NCBI GenBank assembly: GCA_018806985.1
Contig: JADANN010000021.1
Span: 62,001 to 126,000, forward strand
Length of the DNA stretch: 64,000 nucleotides
Direction: 5' to 3'
Origin: Angiostrongylus vasorum
Lineage: Eukaryota > Nematoda > Chromadorea > Rhabditida > Metastrongylidae
This document shows positions 21,430-32,629 of the stretch, in pieces. Position numbers and translations under genes: made by a program. The number at the start of each line of letters is the position of its first letter. Within the stretch, counting starts at the first letter, position 1. The notes below the pieces were generated by a model. It was not told the origin of the DNA, ran no database searches, and was given only the letters and a program-made list of their open reading frames with translations.

Positions 21430-23280
21430 TTCAACACAATAGCATGAGGTGATCTACTGATGTATGAAATCAGTATTTTTATCCTAGAGACAAATCTGGC
21501 ACTAATATGTCGGTTACGGAAAAATCGAGAGATTGCTTACCCTAGGGAGGGGGCATCGAACCAGTTATCGATCCAGGGTGTGTTAAAGGGAACTTCTAAC
21601 CAGTACCATGGAAAAATCCTCTTAATCTGGCGTAGATTGATAAAAATGTGTTTAACAACATCGAGAAAAATTAAAAGCACAGATGGTGAAAAAAAGGATA
21701 CGGTCTTGAATGAAATCACTTGTTGTGGATCTTCTCAAATTTTAAAGATGTGGGTGTAAACTACATTTGAGCTGAAGTAAAATAAAACAAAATAGGCACA
21801 TTCAACGTAATAGAAAGGATTCCGAAAAATATAGGGAAAATGAGCAACAATAGAGCGAATATTTATATAAATACTGACCAACGCTTGCACAGCAGATCGG
21901 CCTTGGTCGTGGCAGGAACAGTGGTTCGGCTGAATATCCAGCGAGTGATAAACAATAAACAAGAAAGCAGACATTTCGGGGTATGAAAAAAAATTCCAGC
22001 GATGAGAAAGTAGTTAAAGATGTGTCAAAATTCTGAATTAAAGCTTCCAAAGACACAAACAATGAAATACAGAAGCTTATACAACTCCCGTTGCTACATA
22101 AACCTTTCTGTGGGAAGAAAAAGTTTGAAGAAATGTTAGGATTAGAGGACTTCTATTCTAGTGCAAAATTTCGACCGTTCACTTTGAAGACCAGCCACAG
22201 TGGGTATTTCAACGACTGTGTTCCACAGGTTGACCGCTTATGCTTGGATTTCTTGCCATTTACTCACTATTAGTACAAACATGTGCGTGACGATGTGATG
22301 CATATGGGGGTCTTAATCTGCGAAGATTACGGCCGTTTCCACGTTGTTGTTTTAATTCTATGTCACTTTTTTATCTTTTAAACTTTTCTTGCCTTTATTA
22401 TTTCGTTTTTATTCTTGCTTCTTTCTAAAATCAAGCTTTCCTATTCGTAACACGAAAGCAATCTAACAGATAGAATTTTGTCAAACAGCACACAACACCT
22501 TCTCCATTGTAAATCTTAGTTCCCAGCTATCCCTGTTTCGTTAAAATTTTCAGGAATTGAAATTTCACTCGCAATTTTCTGGAAGTTGCAATGCCAAACA
22601 TATTTGCATCTGAAAGAACTTTGTACAAGACTTATATGCGATTAATGAGATAAAGAAAACTTTGTCTATAGATCTAAAAGTTCTGAACTCCTAAAACTCT
22701 CTAACTCAATCGAAAAGCTGCCGTTAGTTATGGGAAAACCAACTTTATTGCTAAAGGGTTAAACTCAACATTCATACATAATGTGAAGAATTATGTCGGT
22801 TGTTCAGAATGGTACGGTGGGTTCTTTTCTGAAATGCGAATATGAGCTTAAACACTGGTCAAGTACGTATTCGCAAATGTCCTTAGGCGTGCGCAATTTA
22901 TGACATGGACTTGTCGCTTCTACTGTGTCGCATTGAATTGTGTCAACAGACATAATCATATTCATATATTCTCGCACGATTGTACTTGTATTTACAAGGA
23001 TTACACTCTGCACGCTACTTTCTGCACGTCGATCAGGCTGAATATCTACTGTAATAAAGAGATGGGAGAGCACATAGGAGGTGTATATGGATAAACACCA
23101 ATAAGATTCATATTCGCTCTGTGAAAAACTAACAGATGGGTATGAACGCCTTTCTGTCAAAAATAGTGGAAACAAATGGCTTCGTGCAAAGAGTGCGGCA
23201 TATTCGAAGTCTCTTGAGCGTGAAAAGTTTCTAAATCTTGGCGCGTTAAAAGAGTGATTATAAATTTTGATAGCTGATGG
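21430..23280. other. Intergenic, no gene supported
   Basis: Overlapping minus-strand frames at 21735-22062 are hydrophobic but lack splice-consistent boundaries. The 223-residue frame 22804-23475 (-) runs out of a Pal-M repeat and is treated as chance. Confidence 0.4.
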
Positions 23281-23284
23281 CAGA

Positions 23285-23445
23285 GATCGACAGAAGTAGT
23301 TGAGAGACAGGCGAAACGAAGAACCCGCATGGTGTGGTGCTGAACGCGTTGCTCCGCGGAAAGGGCAATAGCGCGCGCGTTCGTTCCCCACCGTTGACAT
23401 TTGCGGTCCGGAGTTTTGCATATATCTCATCATCGTTGACAAGTG
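23285..23445 (-). repeat. Pal-M partial, copy 5
   Basis: Reverse copy of the subfamily at 14.85 and 41.6 kb: GAGAGACAGGCGAAACGAAG, CCCGCATGGTGTGGTG, GTCCGGAGTTTTGCATATAT. Confidence 0.7.
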
Positions 23446-23459
23446 ATTATAGTCGTTAT

Positions 23460-24330
23460 TGGTGGTGCCACACATAGCTACTGCATGACGGATGGAACTA
23501 CATGTGTAACATACTTCTTCAGATAGATCTAGGCTAAATAGTAGAGGATTTAGACCGAGTTGCCCATTGTCACGAGCACTTCAAATGGTTGGATTGACAT
23601 GAAAAATTTAGCGTTTACAAGATTGCCTGGCAAAATACGTACTCACGAATACAGGTATTGTGAAGATGTTTAGACGAAGAGTCGACCTCCTCCAAGCCAA
23701 CGAAGCCTGCCATCCCTCCGTGGTCGGGCAAATGCTTCCCTGACTTGTTTAGGACCAGCCTACTGCTTCCAGTTGACGTGGAAGCTCTCTAAACGACTAT
23801 CCTACGATTCTACAAAAAAATGGATTCGACCAGTAATCAAACGACATTTCTAAGGAAGGATAAACATTTATAAGCAGCACACAAATAAAAACGGAATCCG
23901 AAGACTTTCATGGATCACGGTAACGATGACATGAATTAAGCAGAAGAACTCCTGGATCCGCACTGTTAAAGACGGCTCATATAAAAATGCCAAGAAAATG
24001 AAGATCACAAACTACTCCGATTACTTATAAAACAGCAAAGAATAAGAAATCCTTCGGCATTAATAGATAAAGTTGTAAAATGTGATTGAAGGCATTGCTA
24101 GCTTAAACAATCCTTAGAGGAGTCCACTGATGATTTAAATCTTTTTTTCAGGTGGTTTTCCCTTCCAGAGAAGCATGCTAGAAATTTGCTGATATCGAGA
24201 AGAAGATATGCTTGATTCGCTTTTGGTAAGGATATTAGGTGAATGATTCATTGACACTAGTGTAGATGAGCTGAACTAGTGCTTTGGTGAGGCATGGACA
24301 GTAATTCAGGCCACTATATTTGTAAGGGGC
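23460..24330. other. Intergenic, no gene seen
   Basis: No supported coding frame or repeat recognised. Confidence 0.4.
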
Positions 24331-24334
24331 AAGA

Positions 24335-24420
24335 ACGAAGAGCCTGGCGTTGATCAGTCTTCGATTGATGTGCCAAGCATTCATTCGACCCCATTCGAAG
24401 CATTAGGGAGATGACTACTT
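24335..24420 (-). mobile_element. SINE1 3' end fragment
   Basis: Reverse SINE1 end: CTGGCGTTGATCAGTCTTCG, TGTGCCAAGCATTCATTCGA, GAAGCATTAGGGAGATGA. Confidence 0.55.
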
Positions 24421-24509
24421 GCATGTCTTAGCACATACAATGAATTGTGATGGACTACCGAAGTATCGTATCAGTAATTTCCAAGACCGAGTTTCCATTA
24501 ACTGCGACA

Positions 24510-24890
24510 TTGATAAATAATTCGTTTGATAAGCACACACGAGGCTGTTATTATGAATTATTTATTCAAAAGAGCTGACTTTTCGGAGGATTTCGCCTTC
24601 TTCACAGCATGGAGAGGTCATGTTAAGTGCATCCTAGTCAGCCAAACATATCCTTAATCTCAACAGTACAACCACCTTCCAGTGTGCTCATAGAAAGCTG
24701 TGAGTGTGCGAAGAAGGTACTTTGTTTTTAATGCGTTTAAAAATTGGGTACCGTGTTTTTTTCCTTTGTGGTTATGGAGTTGTTTTGCTGGTCAGGTTCC
24801 AGTTTACTCGACTATTCCTAGCTCTAAAGAAGGCCAAGTCCTCCGGTCTTACCATAAAAAGTAGCGAATTATCACTTCAGTGTTTTTAAT
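24510..24890. mobile_element. Inverted pair of Penelope-like terminal segments
   Basis: Left part, reverse orientation: CACACGAGGCTGTTATTATG then the complement of a hammerhead-like motif at 24573-24608, whose core CTGAAGA is mutated to GTGAAGA. Right part (24685-24860), forward: GCTCATAGAAAGCTGTGAGT and TTTGTGGTTATGGAGTTGTT match the 3' untranslated part of the copy at 53.2 kb and lead to a decayed motif (CTCTAAAGAAGGCC). The arrangement resembles those at 39.4 and 40.4 kb. Confidence 0.6.
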
Positions 24891-25054
24891 TCTAGCAGAC
24901 AAACCTGGTTCTAACTTATCCAGCAAGGATGGAGGACTTAGTGCGACTGTGTGCTGGATCGAGCCAGCGACTGATTCGGTGTATTGCTGGTCACTATTAA
25001 TACCGTACACGTATTACCCGAACTTTAACAAGAGAAATAGAAAGTTGTAAAAAA

Positions 25055-25432
25055 TTTTGAGCTTATTTTAACGTCTTTGAAGGATTACGACATGGATTGG
25101 GATTGAATGAATCGAAGGATATCAACTTCTCAAGTGAATGCCAATGCTGTGCGAAATTGGCGGAATACGAATGTGAAGCGTCACCATCGCTCGACATTAT
25201 GAGAGGAGTTTGTGAAGGGAAGGATCGCTTAGATATTTTACATTGTTCGCCTGAGCAGAACGTTACCGGAAGTTGCCGTGCGCATAGTGAGACGTTCTTC
25301 GACGCACACAACACAACACCATTTCACAAAGAAATGTGAAAAACTATCGAAAGCTTTCAACATGACATCGGAGCGTAAAGTATTAAGCTTGGAAGCATTT
25401 CAACGTCTAGTTAATGCAGCTGATTTATAGAC
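25055..25432 (+). pseudogene. Degenerate coding sequence with B-box-like Cys/His pattern
   Basis: A frame from about 25055 to 25339 reads NVFEGLRHGLGLNESKD, CQCCAKLAEYECE, then LHCSPEQNVTGSC and RAHSETFFDAHN, before a stop. The C-x2-C ... C ... C-x2-H spacing recalls a B-box-type zinc site. In the next frame the sequence continues KKCEKLSKAFNMTSERKVLS and EAFQRLVNAADL to a stop at about 25430, suggesting one frameshift in a once longer protein. No acceptor of TTTCAG type precedes it, so it may be a processed or decayed gene copy. The family is not certain. Confidence 0.35.
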
Positions 25433-25439
25433 AACAACT

Positions 25440-26100
25440 TAAGAAGGTGGCTAAGACCAAGTACTTGGAGGACTCTTCTTATTAATACAGTGGAGAAGCC
25501 ATGATGAAACCGTGCAAGATGAGCTCCTAAGTGACATGGAATCAGTGAATTACAGAGGAAGTTGGTAGTTCTAAAATCGGTGATCTGCAGAGTGCCATTC
25601 GTTTGGTGATCAGTTCAAGTCTCATGAAGCGACACTGCTGGTGACAAAAAGTCAAGCAACACAGTTGATACGAATGTAACAGATGTTCTCAACTCCTAAA
25701 CCATAAGAGTACAGGTTGGACTGTTTTGAATAATTTCGACAACACGCGCTTTTCGCTGATGTAGCGACGGTTGTAAAGATCTACACCTCATTCTCGCGTG
25801 TTATCGAGTTCTTTTGACAAAATCCTACTCGTTCAGTTGCTTCACTACTGAAAGCACGAACCTCGAGAATAAAAAATTAGCGGGAAAAGATTTTCTGGCT
25901 CTACATGCCTGAAGTTTTGACATGGTGAAAAATCTTATGCTATGTTGCTGGCAAAATCATAAGAAGATCCAGTTGTTTTTATTCTACTTAAGAAAGGTTT
26001 TCTTAATTGAAAAAAAGCAGAGAATTCGGCAGATAGGAACATATAGAAGTTACTACGAATCTGTAAAAATGTCTAAGCACAACTTGAATTTATTGAATAA
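25440..26100. other. Intergenic, no gene seen
   Basis: No supported coding frame or repeat. Confidence 0.4.
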
Positions 26101-26104
26101 AAAA

Positions 26105-26395
26105 AAGGATAAAGGATAAAGCATTCGGCGTTGATTAATCCTTGAGGGATGCGCAATGCATTCGACTTTATTAAGCATCGTTTGGAGAAAATTGCATACA
26201 TATCTTGCCTTTACAATGACTCGCAGTGGCCTACCATGTATCGAGCCAGTGCTGCTATCCTCCCAAACAAGTCTGGTACTAAATTGTCGATCCCGGAGGG
26301 ATGGAAGGCTTGGTGGACCAGGGACGCGTGGATCGATTCCACGTGTGTGCTTCAGGGCACCTCCGATCACTGCGCCACATGCACACTACTATTAA
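26105..26395 (-). mobile_element. SINE1 copy, near full length
   Basis: Reverse orientation with the (TTTATCC)n-type tail at 26098-26118 (AAAGGATAAAGG), the end GGCGTTGATTAATCCTTGAG, the body GACTCGCAGTGGCCTACCAT, the core CCCGGAGGGATGGAAGGCTT, and the tRNA-like head. The head's reverse complement reads TGTGGCGCAGTGATCGGAGG (A box) and GTGGAATCGATCCACG (B box). Frames inside it are not genes. Confidence 0.85.
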
Positions 26396-26399
26396 ATAA

Positions 26400-27050
26400 T
26401 TCTCCTATAAAACCTATATTTTGTTAAGCATAACACAGAAATTTTCACTGTTTTTGACCTTTTCCACGTAAGGGTTTGAATTTGAAAGCGCGTTCTGCTT
26501 GAAACCAATGCCCGCTAGTGTGAATTTGGTCAAACGAATATCGTTTTAGGATACTTACGTCTTGTTCGCAAAAAAAGTAGACCGACTTGTTCATGGACAT
26601 CACTATTCTATTGTGGAATACTTCATGCGTTTAGTTCATCAATGTACCACAGGGTAGCTGATCCATGCAGATCTCCAAAGTGGGCGAGCTAGTACACGGC
26701 TACTTACAGAGGACTTTTTGTTATTTTGTTTCCTCCCCTCGTATAATTGATGCCCTTGTTCTATATCCTCTTTAGTTCATGTCGATCCATCAACAATATC
26801 TTCGAAAACATAGAAAAGAATCATTCATTCTACAAGACGAGAAAGCAACGAAATAACAATAACTCAATGAACAGTTCAGACACGCCGCTCAAAACTATTT
26901 CATATCTATACGGCATCTGACTTCGCCTGTTTTACGAATTCCAGCACATCCTTCGCTGTGTTCGGCGTCATGCAATCTTCATGCACGAAGCTTCTCAGAT
27001 TTGTATTTGAGTTTTGCTGCTTTTCAATATTTTACCTTGTTTATGACTAT
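26400..27050. other. Intergenic, no gene seen
   Basis: No supported coding frame or repeat. Confidence 0.4.
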
Positions 27051-27056
27051 AGTGTG

Positions 27057-27352
27057 AGGGTGCGTGTGGCGTAGTGGTTGGAGGCGCCACTGCGACACAC
27101 AAGTGGAATCGATCCCCGCGCCCATGACCCACCCAGCCCTCCATCCCTCCGAGTTCGGTAAATTGGTACGAGACTTGTCTGGGAGGATAGCAGCACTGGC
27201 TCGATACATCGGTAGGCCACCGCGAGTCAGTGTAAAGGCCAAATATGGATTCAATCACCTCCAACGATACTTAATGAAGTTGAATGCATGGCGCATCCCT
27301 CAGGGGATTGATCAACACGGAAAGCCTCATGCTTTTTTATCCTTTTTATGAC
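27057..27352 (+). mobile_element. SINE1 copy, near full length
   Basis: The best forward copy: head GTGTGGCGTAGTGGTTGGAG and AAGTGGAATCGATCCCC (A and B boxes), core CAGCCCTCCATCCCTCCGAG, body GTAGGCCACCGCGAGTCAGT and ATTCAATCACCTCCAACGA, end CAGGGGATTGATCAACACGG, tail TTTTTTATCCTTTTTATG. Confidence 0.87.
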
Positions 27353-27760
27353 TATAGTGGTGGTTGGGTCGATTCACAATGCACTTCAAGGCTACAAGTG
27401 CAAAAAATGTTCCAAAGTCTTCACGTAGTCGCCACTTGCGTATATGAGGGGACTCCTTGCGGACAAGTTGTCAGAAAATTTTCTCCCTAAAGGGATACGA
27501 GACTTAGTTGCCACAAAGTGGTGTCGTAACTGAGCGTTCCGCTAATTGAACGGTATCTTTGCCACTGCGCTGCCACCCATTACTAACATATTCTTCAACT
27601 CTGGCTCAAATGTGATCGCAGCAATTTTCCCATGTTACAACAATGTGTAAAATAAAATTTGAAAAAGACGTAAAGTTACAGTTGTTAGTTTGTTAACACG
27701 TAAAGTTACACTCTATTGTCATTGTTATTATTTGCTATCGATAACACATATTGTGAATAC

Positions 27761-28389
27761 GTATTCTTTTTTTTGATAGGTTTACACGAGATTGGTAAAC
27801 AGACTTATTTCGGCTAATTTCGACGTATTCGTCTTCATCAGAGCCGATGATCCGAGTCGATGGTCCACGCTTTTCCTTCGTCTCGATGTGGCGGCTTCGC
27901 TTTCGTGTCGAATCAGGTCTTCCTCAGCAGACCATCTCTCGAATGAGGTACACTCACGCGGTGATGCCTTTTTATGCAAGATGCTGATGGTTGATAGTTG
28001 TGATTGTCCAGTGATAGTAACTTGTTTTTCCCGGACAACCAATCCTGCAGAAGTCGGCATCATTATAAGCTGGCAAAGAGCAGTGACAATACATCAAAAC
28101 CAATTTTCCTTTAACCTAGGTTATCAATATTTATTCTTCCACCGAATAATCACTACTATTAATCATCAGCATCCTGCATAGAAGGACATCACCGAGTGAA
28201 TATGCCTCATTCGAGAGATGGTCTGCTGAGGAAGACCTGACTCGACACGAAAGCGAAGCCGCCACATCGAGACGATGGAGAAGCGTGGACCATCGACTCG
28301 GATCATCGGCTCTGATGAAGACGAATACGTCGAAATTAGCCGAAATAAATGTCTTTACCAACCTCGTGTAAGCTTACCAAAGAAAGAAT
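27761..28389. mobile_element. Fold-back element with ~250-base inverted arms
   Basis: The left arm 27761-28013 and right arm 28139-28389 are inverted copies, roughly 90% alike by eye, around a 125-base spacer. Outer ends are GTATTCTTTTTTTTGATAGG and the matching ...GAAAGAATAC. Read toward the element's outside, both arms encode the same peptide (RWSAEEDLIRHESEAATSR, then VDHRLGSSALMKTNTSK), so the mirrored frames at 27792-28181 (+) and 28131-28361 (-) are two views of one repeat. A divergent third copy is at 58.04-58.30 kb. Confidence 0.82.
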
Positions 28390-28399
28390 ACATTTTGAT

Positions 28400-28975
28400 T
28401 AGTCATGCCGAGGTTGAAGGAAAGTCGGTTTTAAACATACTTTGAATGTTAGAAAATATTCCCGTTGTTAGCTCGATAACCGTGGACCTTTCACCAGAAT
28501 GGTTTTAATGAATTTAAAAAACAGTTACAGAAAGTTGTTAAAGTTCTTGTTTTAGCAGAGTAAAAAAATTATGACTGTTCGACGAGTTGTTGAGCGTTTT
28601 AAGTATCGCTCGTTACATTTACGAATAAAGCAAAGGTAAAATAAACTGCGCCATATGAGACCGGTTTTACAGTACCTCATCTCAAGGTCTTCCATATTTT
28701 TTTCCTTTTCTTTTTTATGCGCAGCATATGATAATTCGCTCTTTGAACTTTGCCAAAAACAAATGTGTTCTGGATTCTACCGAATAAAAAATACGAGCAA
28801 CGAGAGAAACAAGTTAGGTACAGGAAAACAACAGCAGTTTCAAGATATTTGATAGAAAAGAGAACACTTTTGTGCTCGTGCTAACTGTGATTGAAAGTTT
28901 TTAACCGAAAAAATATTTCTGAAATAAAGCTAACCCTATTCAAAGCGATAGTTTCGAGCGGATAGTTGTTAACGA
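28400..28975. other. Intergenic, no gene seen
   Basis: No supported coding frame or repeat. Confidence 0.4.
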
Positions 28976-28985
28976 AAAGATAAGA

Positions 28986-30735
28986 GCGAGATATAGTCAT
29001 ACCAAAATGTCATAACTCACCAGCACCTGTCGTCTCGTTGGTCGTCGAGTGACTCGACCGAACGCCAGTAAATCTTCCATTTTTTCCTGTCGTTTGGATG
29101 AGTAACCCCGTAGGTTCTGCTCGCCTTAGAGACTCATTGAGCATCATATCTTTCATCTATTGTTTTCGTTAAAAAACTCTGACCATCGGGCCGGTGGTGT
29201 TCCTGCTGTGCGTTAATAGTTCCAGGGGATACAGTCACTAACTGCTCTAGTTCATCAGTTGTCGGTCATATGTATTACATGTCCTGCCAACGTAATCTTT
29301 GACAGTTTGTTGCACAGCACGGTATCTTCGATTTTTGATCGTTCAAGCAGCTCGAAGCTTCGGGTCGATTCCCTCACATGTGTGGCATAAGATACTCCTA
29401 ACATCGTCCTTTGCACTGCGCATTCAAAAACGTTGAGTGATCTTTCACCCTGCCTACGCAACGATCAGTTTTCTGACACATAAGTTAAGGCAAGAAGTAT
29501 CGTGGAGGCGAAAAGGTGGGCGCGGAGTGGGTGCTGTTTGTTCTCTTCAGTACATCTTCGATGCTCGTGAAAACTCCCCCAAGGCACTTGCTTCTTCATG
29601 CTAAATTCTGGAGCTAGGTCTTTCACTATGTCCACTTTCCGACCCAAATAGACGTAACTGGAGCATTCGGAAATATTCGTTTTGTTCAGCATAAATGGAG
29701 CATACAAAACCAATCCGTTCAACATAACATCGTTTCTGTGAGATTTAGTCCAAGTTCAATCTTTCTACAGGCTTTTTTCAAAGCCGGCAAACATTCGTTC
29801 CGCTTCGCTAGTATTTGATCCTATAAGAACGATGTCATCAGCAAAGCGAAAATGGTATAATTGTCTTCGATCTATTTTTACTACCATGTTATCCCATTCC
29901 AGTGTTGGCGCGACGTTCTCGAGGGCGCCGGTAAATAATTTTGGCAAGATGGTATGGCGTCGTCTAACCCCCTCTTTTGGCATCGACGTTGTTATCGTTG
30001 TATAATAGTGATATCTTGGTTGTGAAATTTCTATATAGCTCATAAAGAATCTTTATATACGAGTACGGACTCCCTGGTTGTCCAACGCTTCCATGAGTGG
30101 TTCTATCTCAACTGATTCAAAGGCTTCCTTTAAATCGATAAAACTGAGCAGAACGGTTTTTTCTTACTTTTAGCCATGCTTCAATGAGTCTCGTTATCGT
30201 GTGGATGTGGTCCGTCGTACTGAATCCTTTTCGAAGATTTGCTTAGTTGACTCGAATGAAAAGTTTGTAGTCGACAGACGGCAAGAAGATTGGGCGATAG
30301 CTGCGGATATCGTGTTCACCCTCCTTGAACAATAGTGTGGTCTTGCTGGTCTTCCAAGGAGTAGGAACCTTGGACTCAGACAGGTAACGTGTAAACAGCT
30401 GAGCCAATGTGCTTATGAGGACTGGAGGGAAGTTATTCAGGTGTTCAGAACCTATGCTGTGCGGATCTAGTGCTATTCGATTCTTCACCGACGAAATAGC
30501 ATGTCGGATATCAGAAGTAAGAACCCCTGGCACGACATATTCATCCTCATTTATTTCACATAAAAGCAACAGGACGCGGTTATTTAGGAGATCCGAGTAG
30601 TGTAATCGTGAGTGATTTTCTTCACTTCCTTTCTGGAAGCTATAGCTGTTCCGTCTGGGCGTCGGATTGCAAACATCTTTGTTTCGTGATTGGCGAAGCT
30701 TCGGTGAGCTTCCCCAGTGCTTTTACCAACAAGGT
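28986..30735 (-). mobile_element. RTE-type LINE, 5'-truncated copy
   Basis: Minus-strand remnant of the RTE polyprotein, from the RT N-terminal region to the stop. In order: HRSFANHETKM and RRPDGTAIASRK (about 30.7 kb), VLISTLAQLFTRYLSESKVP and SYRPIFLPSVDYKLF (30243-30569), the catalytic HFRFADDIVLIGS (29765-30043), TNISECSSYVYLGR (29465-29725), GHVIHMTDN (29255-29461), and the terminal WKIYWRSVESLDDQRDDR in a shifted frame near 29030. The endonuclease is absent. Each block sits in a different frame, so it is dead although the FADD box survives. The ten-base word AAAGATAAGA occurs at both boundaries (28976-28985 and 30736-30745), a likely target-site duplication. Confidence 0.88.
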
Positions 30736-30749
30736 AAAGATAAGACGAA

Positions 30750-31420
30750 ATAAATGTAATATAGAGCGTTTATGGAAAAACCGTATAGGTTAGCTTTTTT
30801 CGCTTGAAATACGCATATTTCAGCTCATATTAAGATTTACTAATGAGGATGGAAAACGTTGGAAGTTACACATCTTAGCAAATGCCGTCTTTGTCTATTA
30901 TCTCTCTCATCACTTGTGATCTCGTTCATTATCAAGCAATTCTAGCAAGTAACATCAATTTCCAATCGTCACTCTCGCATTCTAGTATGCTCAGCTTGTG
31001 CAGGGAACCCAACGACTAGCAAACTTTTCCACTGGTGCTCTGTCTTACATTGTTCTTATCAAGAATGTAGCCAAAGGTAAGACGGCCTGTCCTGAAGTGG
31101 CGTACGTTTAGTCATAGAGCGAACTAGAGATAAACCATTTTAAACACTCGTTCAGCTTGCATGACTCAGATCGACCAATGGACGGCAGTGTAAAAATTGA
31201 AGTTTGACACTAAAGAACACCGAAGAATTGTCCAGCCACGATAAGATGCTGATCACCTGCAGTAGGATTATTTACTTATTCTTACACTACGACAAAGGCT
31301 TCAAAACTCTCAGGATATCAGCTCCTAAAGTGTCGTCGGGGGTTTCAAATGTTGCTCGTAGACATGATATTCCTTGGTGGATTTTTTCGAAACCTGTATA
31401 ATATTTATCTTTTATATTAG
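30750..31420. other. Intergenic, no gene seen
   Basis: No supported coding frame or repeat. Confidence 0.4.
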
Positions 31421-31424
31421 GATT

Positions 31425-31728
31425 GCACAAGTAATTAAGGGAACAAACGTTATAATACTGAGATTTTTGCAAGACTTGGATCCCAGGCCAGATCGTTCTT
31501 GTTGACGTGTGATTGCTGATGGCACCGTTAGGATAAAAAGTCTGGCTCGGCGAACGGCAAAGCTAGGGCCTTAGTGGTGCAAATGGTAACGCGTGAACCC
31601 CTGAAAAAGATAACTGTGAGTTTCAATCCGGCCTGGAGTCCAAGTTCTGAAAATATCTCAGCATCTATAGTGGTTGTATTTTACATGATACCCAGCTGTG
31701 AAAAAAAATAGGCACTAAATGAAAAAAG
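31425..31728. repeat. Pal-M palindromic repeat, copy 6
   Basis: Left arm CTGAGATTTTTGCAAGACTT and GATCCCAGGCCAGATC; right arm CCGGCCTGGAGTCCAAGTTC and CTCAGCATCTATAGTGGTTG, ending ATAGGCACTAAATG. The right half has tRNA-like boxes (TTAGTGGTGCAAATGG and GAGTTTCAATCC). Confidence 0.75.
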
Positions 31729-31737
31729 CTAAAGATT

Positions 31738-32130
31738 TTAATTACAGATAATCCCTTCCGCTGCATTCCATTCAGTGATGTTCTCTCTTCCACTGCTGTT
31801 TCTAGGAATGTGACCAAATATAGCCTTTTTTGTGCTCCGACTTTGTTCGTCCTTAAGCAAAACCTTATTTATCGTAGTAACGCCGGTTGTAATGTGTCCC
31901 AAACCATCGAGGAATAGTTGTCCTCCTTGCATAAAAGAAATGCTAAGCAGAATAAAGGTGAACTCCTTACTTTTCCTTAAAACCATGTGAGATCCATTAG
32001 CCGATTTTCTCTCTGCTTTTTTAGTTTTCTTGATCTTGATGTGTTCCGCAACTTCTTTGATGCCTATATTTCTTCTTTCGAGGGTGTACGGAATGTTTTG
32101 ATGCGGATCTTCTTTAAATAGCGTTTGCAT
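31738..32130 (-). CDS. Exon-like frame, unknown protein (C-terminal part)
   Basis: A 130-codon minus-strand frame with balanced composition (IPYTLERRNIGIKEVAEHIK, then KKTKKAERKSANGSHMVL, a hydrophobic stretch FTFILLSISFM, and GRENITEWNAAEG) ending TAA 10 bases before a Pal-M repeat. A candidate internal intron of 45 bases (donor AAAAGTAAGG, acceptor TTTATGCAAG) would keep the frame. The frame stays open upstream to about 32170. It lies outside every repeat recognised here. No domain recognised. Confidence 0.33.
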   Translation of the reverse strand: MQTLFKEDPHQNIPYTLERRNIGIKEVAEHIKIKKTKKAERKSANGSHMVLRKSKEFTFILLSISFMQGGQLFLDGLGHITTGVTTINKVLLKDEQSRSTKKAIFGHIPRNSSGRENITEWNAAEGIICN

Positions 32131-32392
32131 CCCATCGTCGTCGTAGTAACTGATCGTCGCCGACCGTTTGGTACAATGGTGGTGTCAAAAGTTTTGTGCT
32201 AAGGATGAGTCCACTGACCAAAAGCATGAGTGGAAAGCACTAATGAGAATTTGATGTTAAAGAGGATGGAAATTTGAATACCTTAACTTTATACAGATTC
32301 ACACACAACTCGGTAGATTGTCGAAGACTTGGGTATAAGCAGAATAGCAGTTTCGGATTATCTGAATCGTACGGAAAACTAAAAACGCTTGA

Positions 32393-32629
32393 CTAATAGA
32401 TGGGGTCTAACATGAAGAAAAAAGCATATAGATAGTCCTCATAAAATGTTTTCTGCAGTCCTTCAGCGACAACGATCTCTTTGTGAACACATTGTAAAGC
32501 GGAGCCTATTATGGATTTTGTGTAAAAACCGACCACGTATCGTCCATTTACACGGTGCGACAACCTCGGACTACATATCGTGCAACCAACACTGTTAAAG
32601 TCAAAAGAACTAGTGTAAAAAAAACTCAT
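32393..32629 (-). CDS. Exon-like frame, unknown
   Basis: A minus-strand open frame after a good acceptor (GACTTTAACAG), reading VGCTICSPRLSHRV and GRYVVGFYTKSIIGSALQCV. An upstream open segment from an ATG at 32777 (MLIFPLMIKTLPNALPMDVW) ends at donor GGGGTAGAG, but the two are out of phase, so they are not joined here. Possibly part of the same gene as 31738-32130. Confidence 0.25.
   Translation of the reverse strand: MSFFYTSSFDFNSVGCTICSPRLSHRVNGRYVVGFYTKSIIGSALQCVHKEIVVAEGLQKTFYEDYLYAFFFMLDPIY

Noticed and set aside
22804..23475. Longest frame in the window, 223 codons, minus strand
   Set aside because: It starts inside a Pal-M repeat and shows no domain, signal or splice support. Probably chance openness.
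26149..27351. Several 76-105-codon frames on both strands
   Set aside because: They lie inside SINE1 copies. The same false frames recur at 55.6-55.9 and 61.1-61.4 kb.
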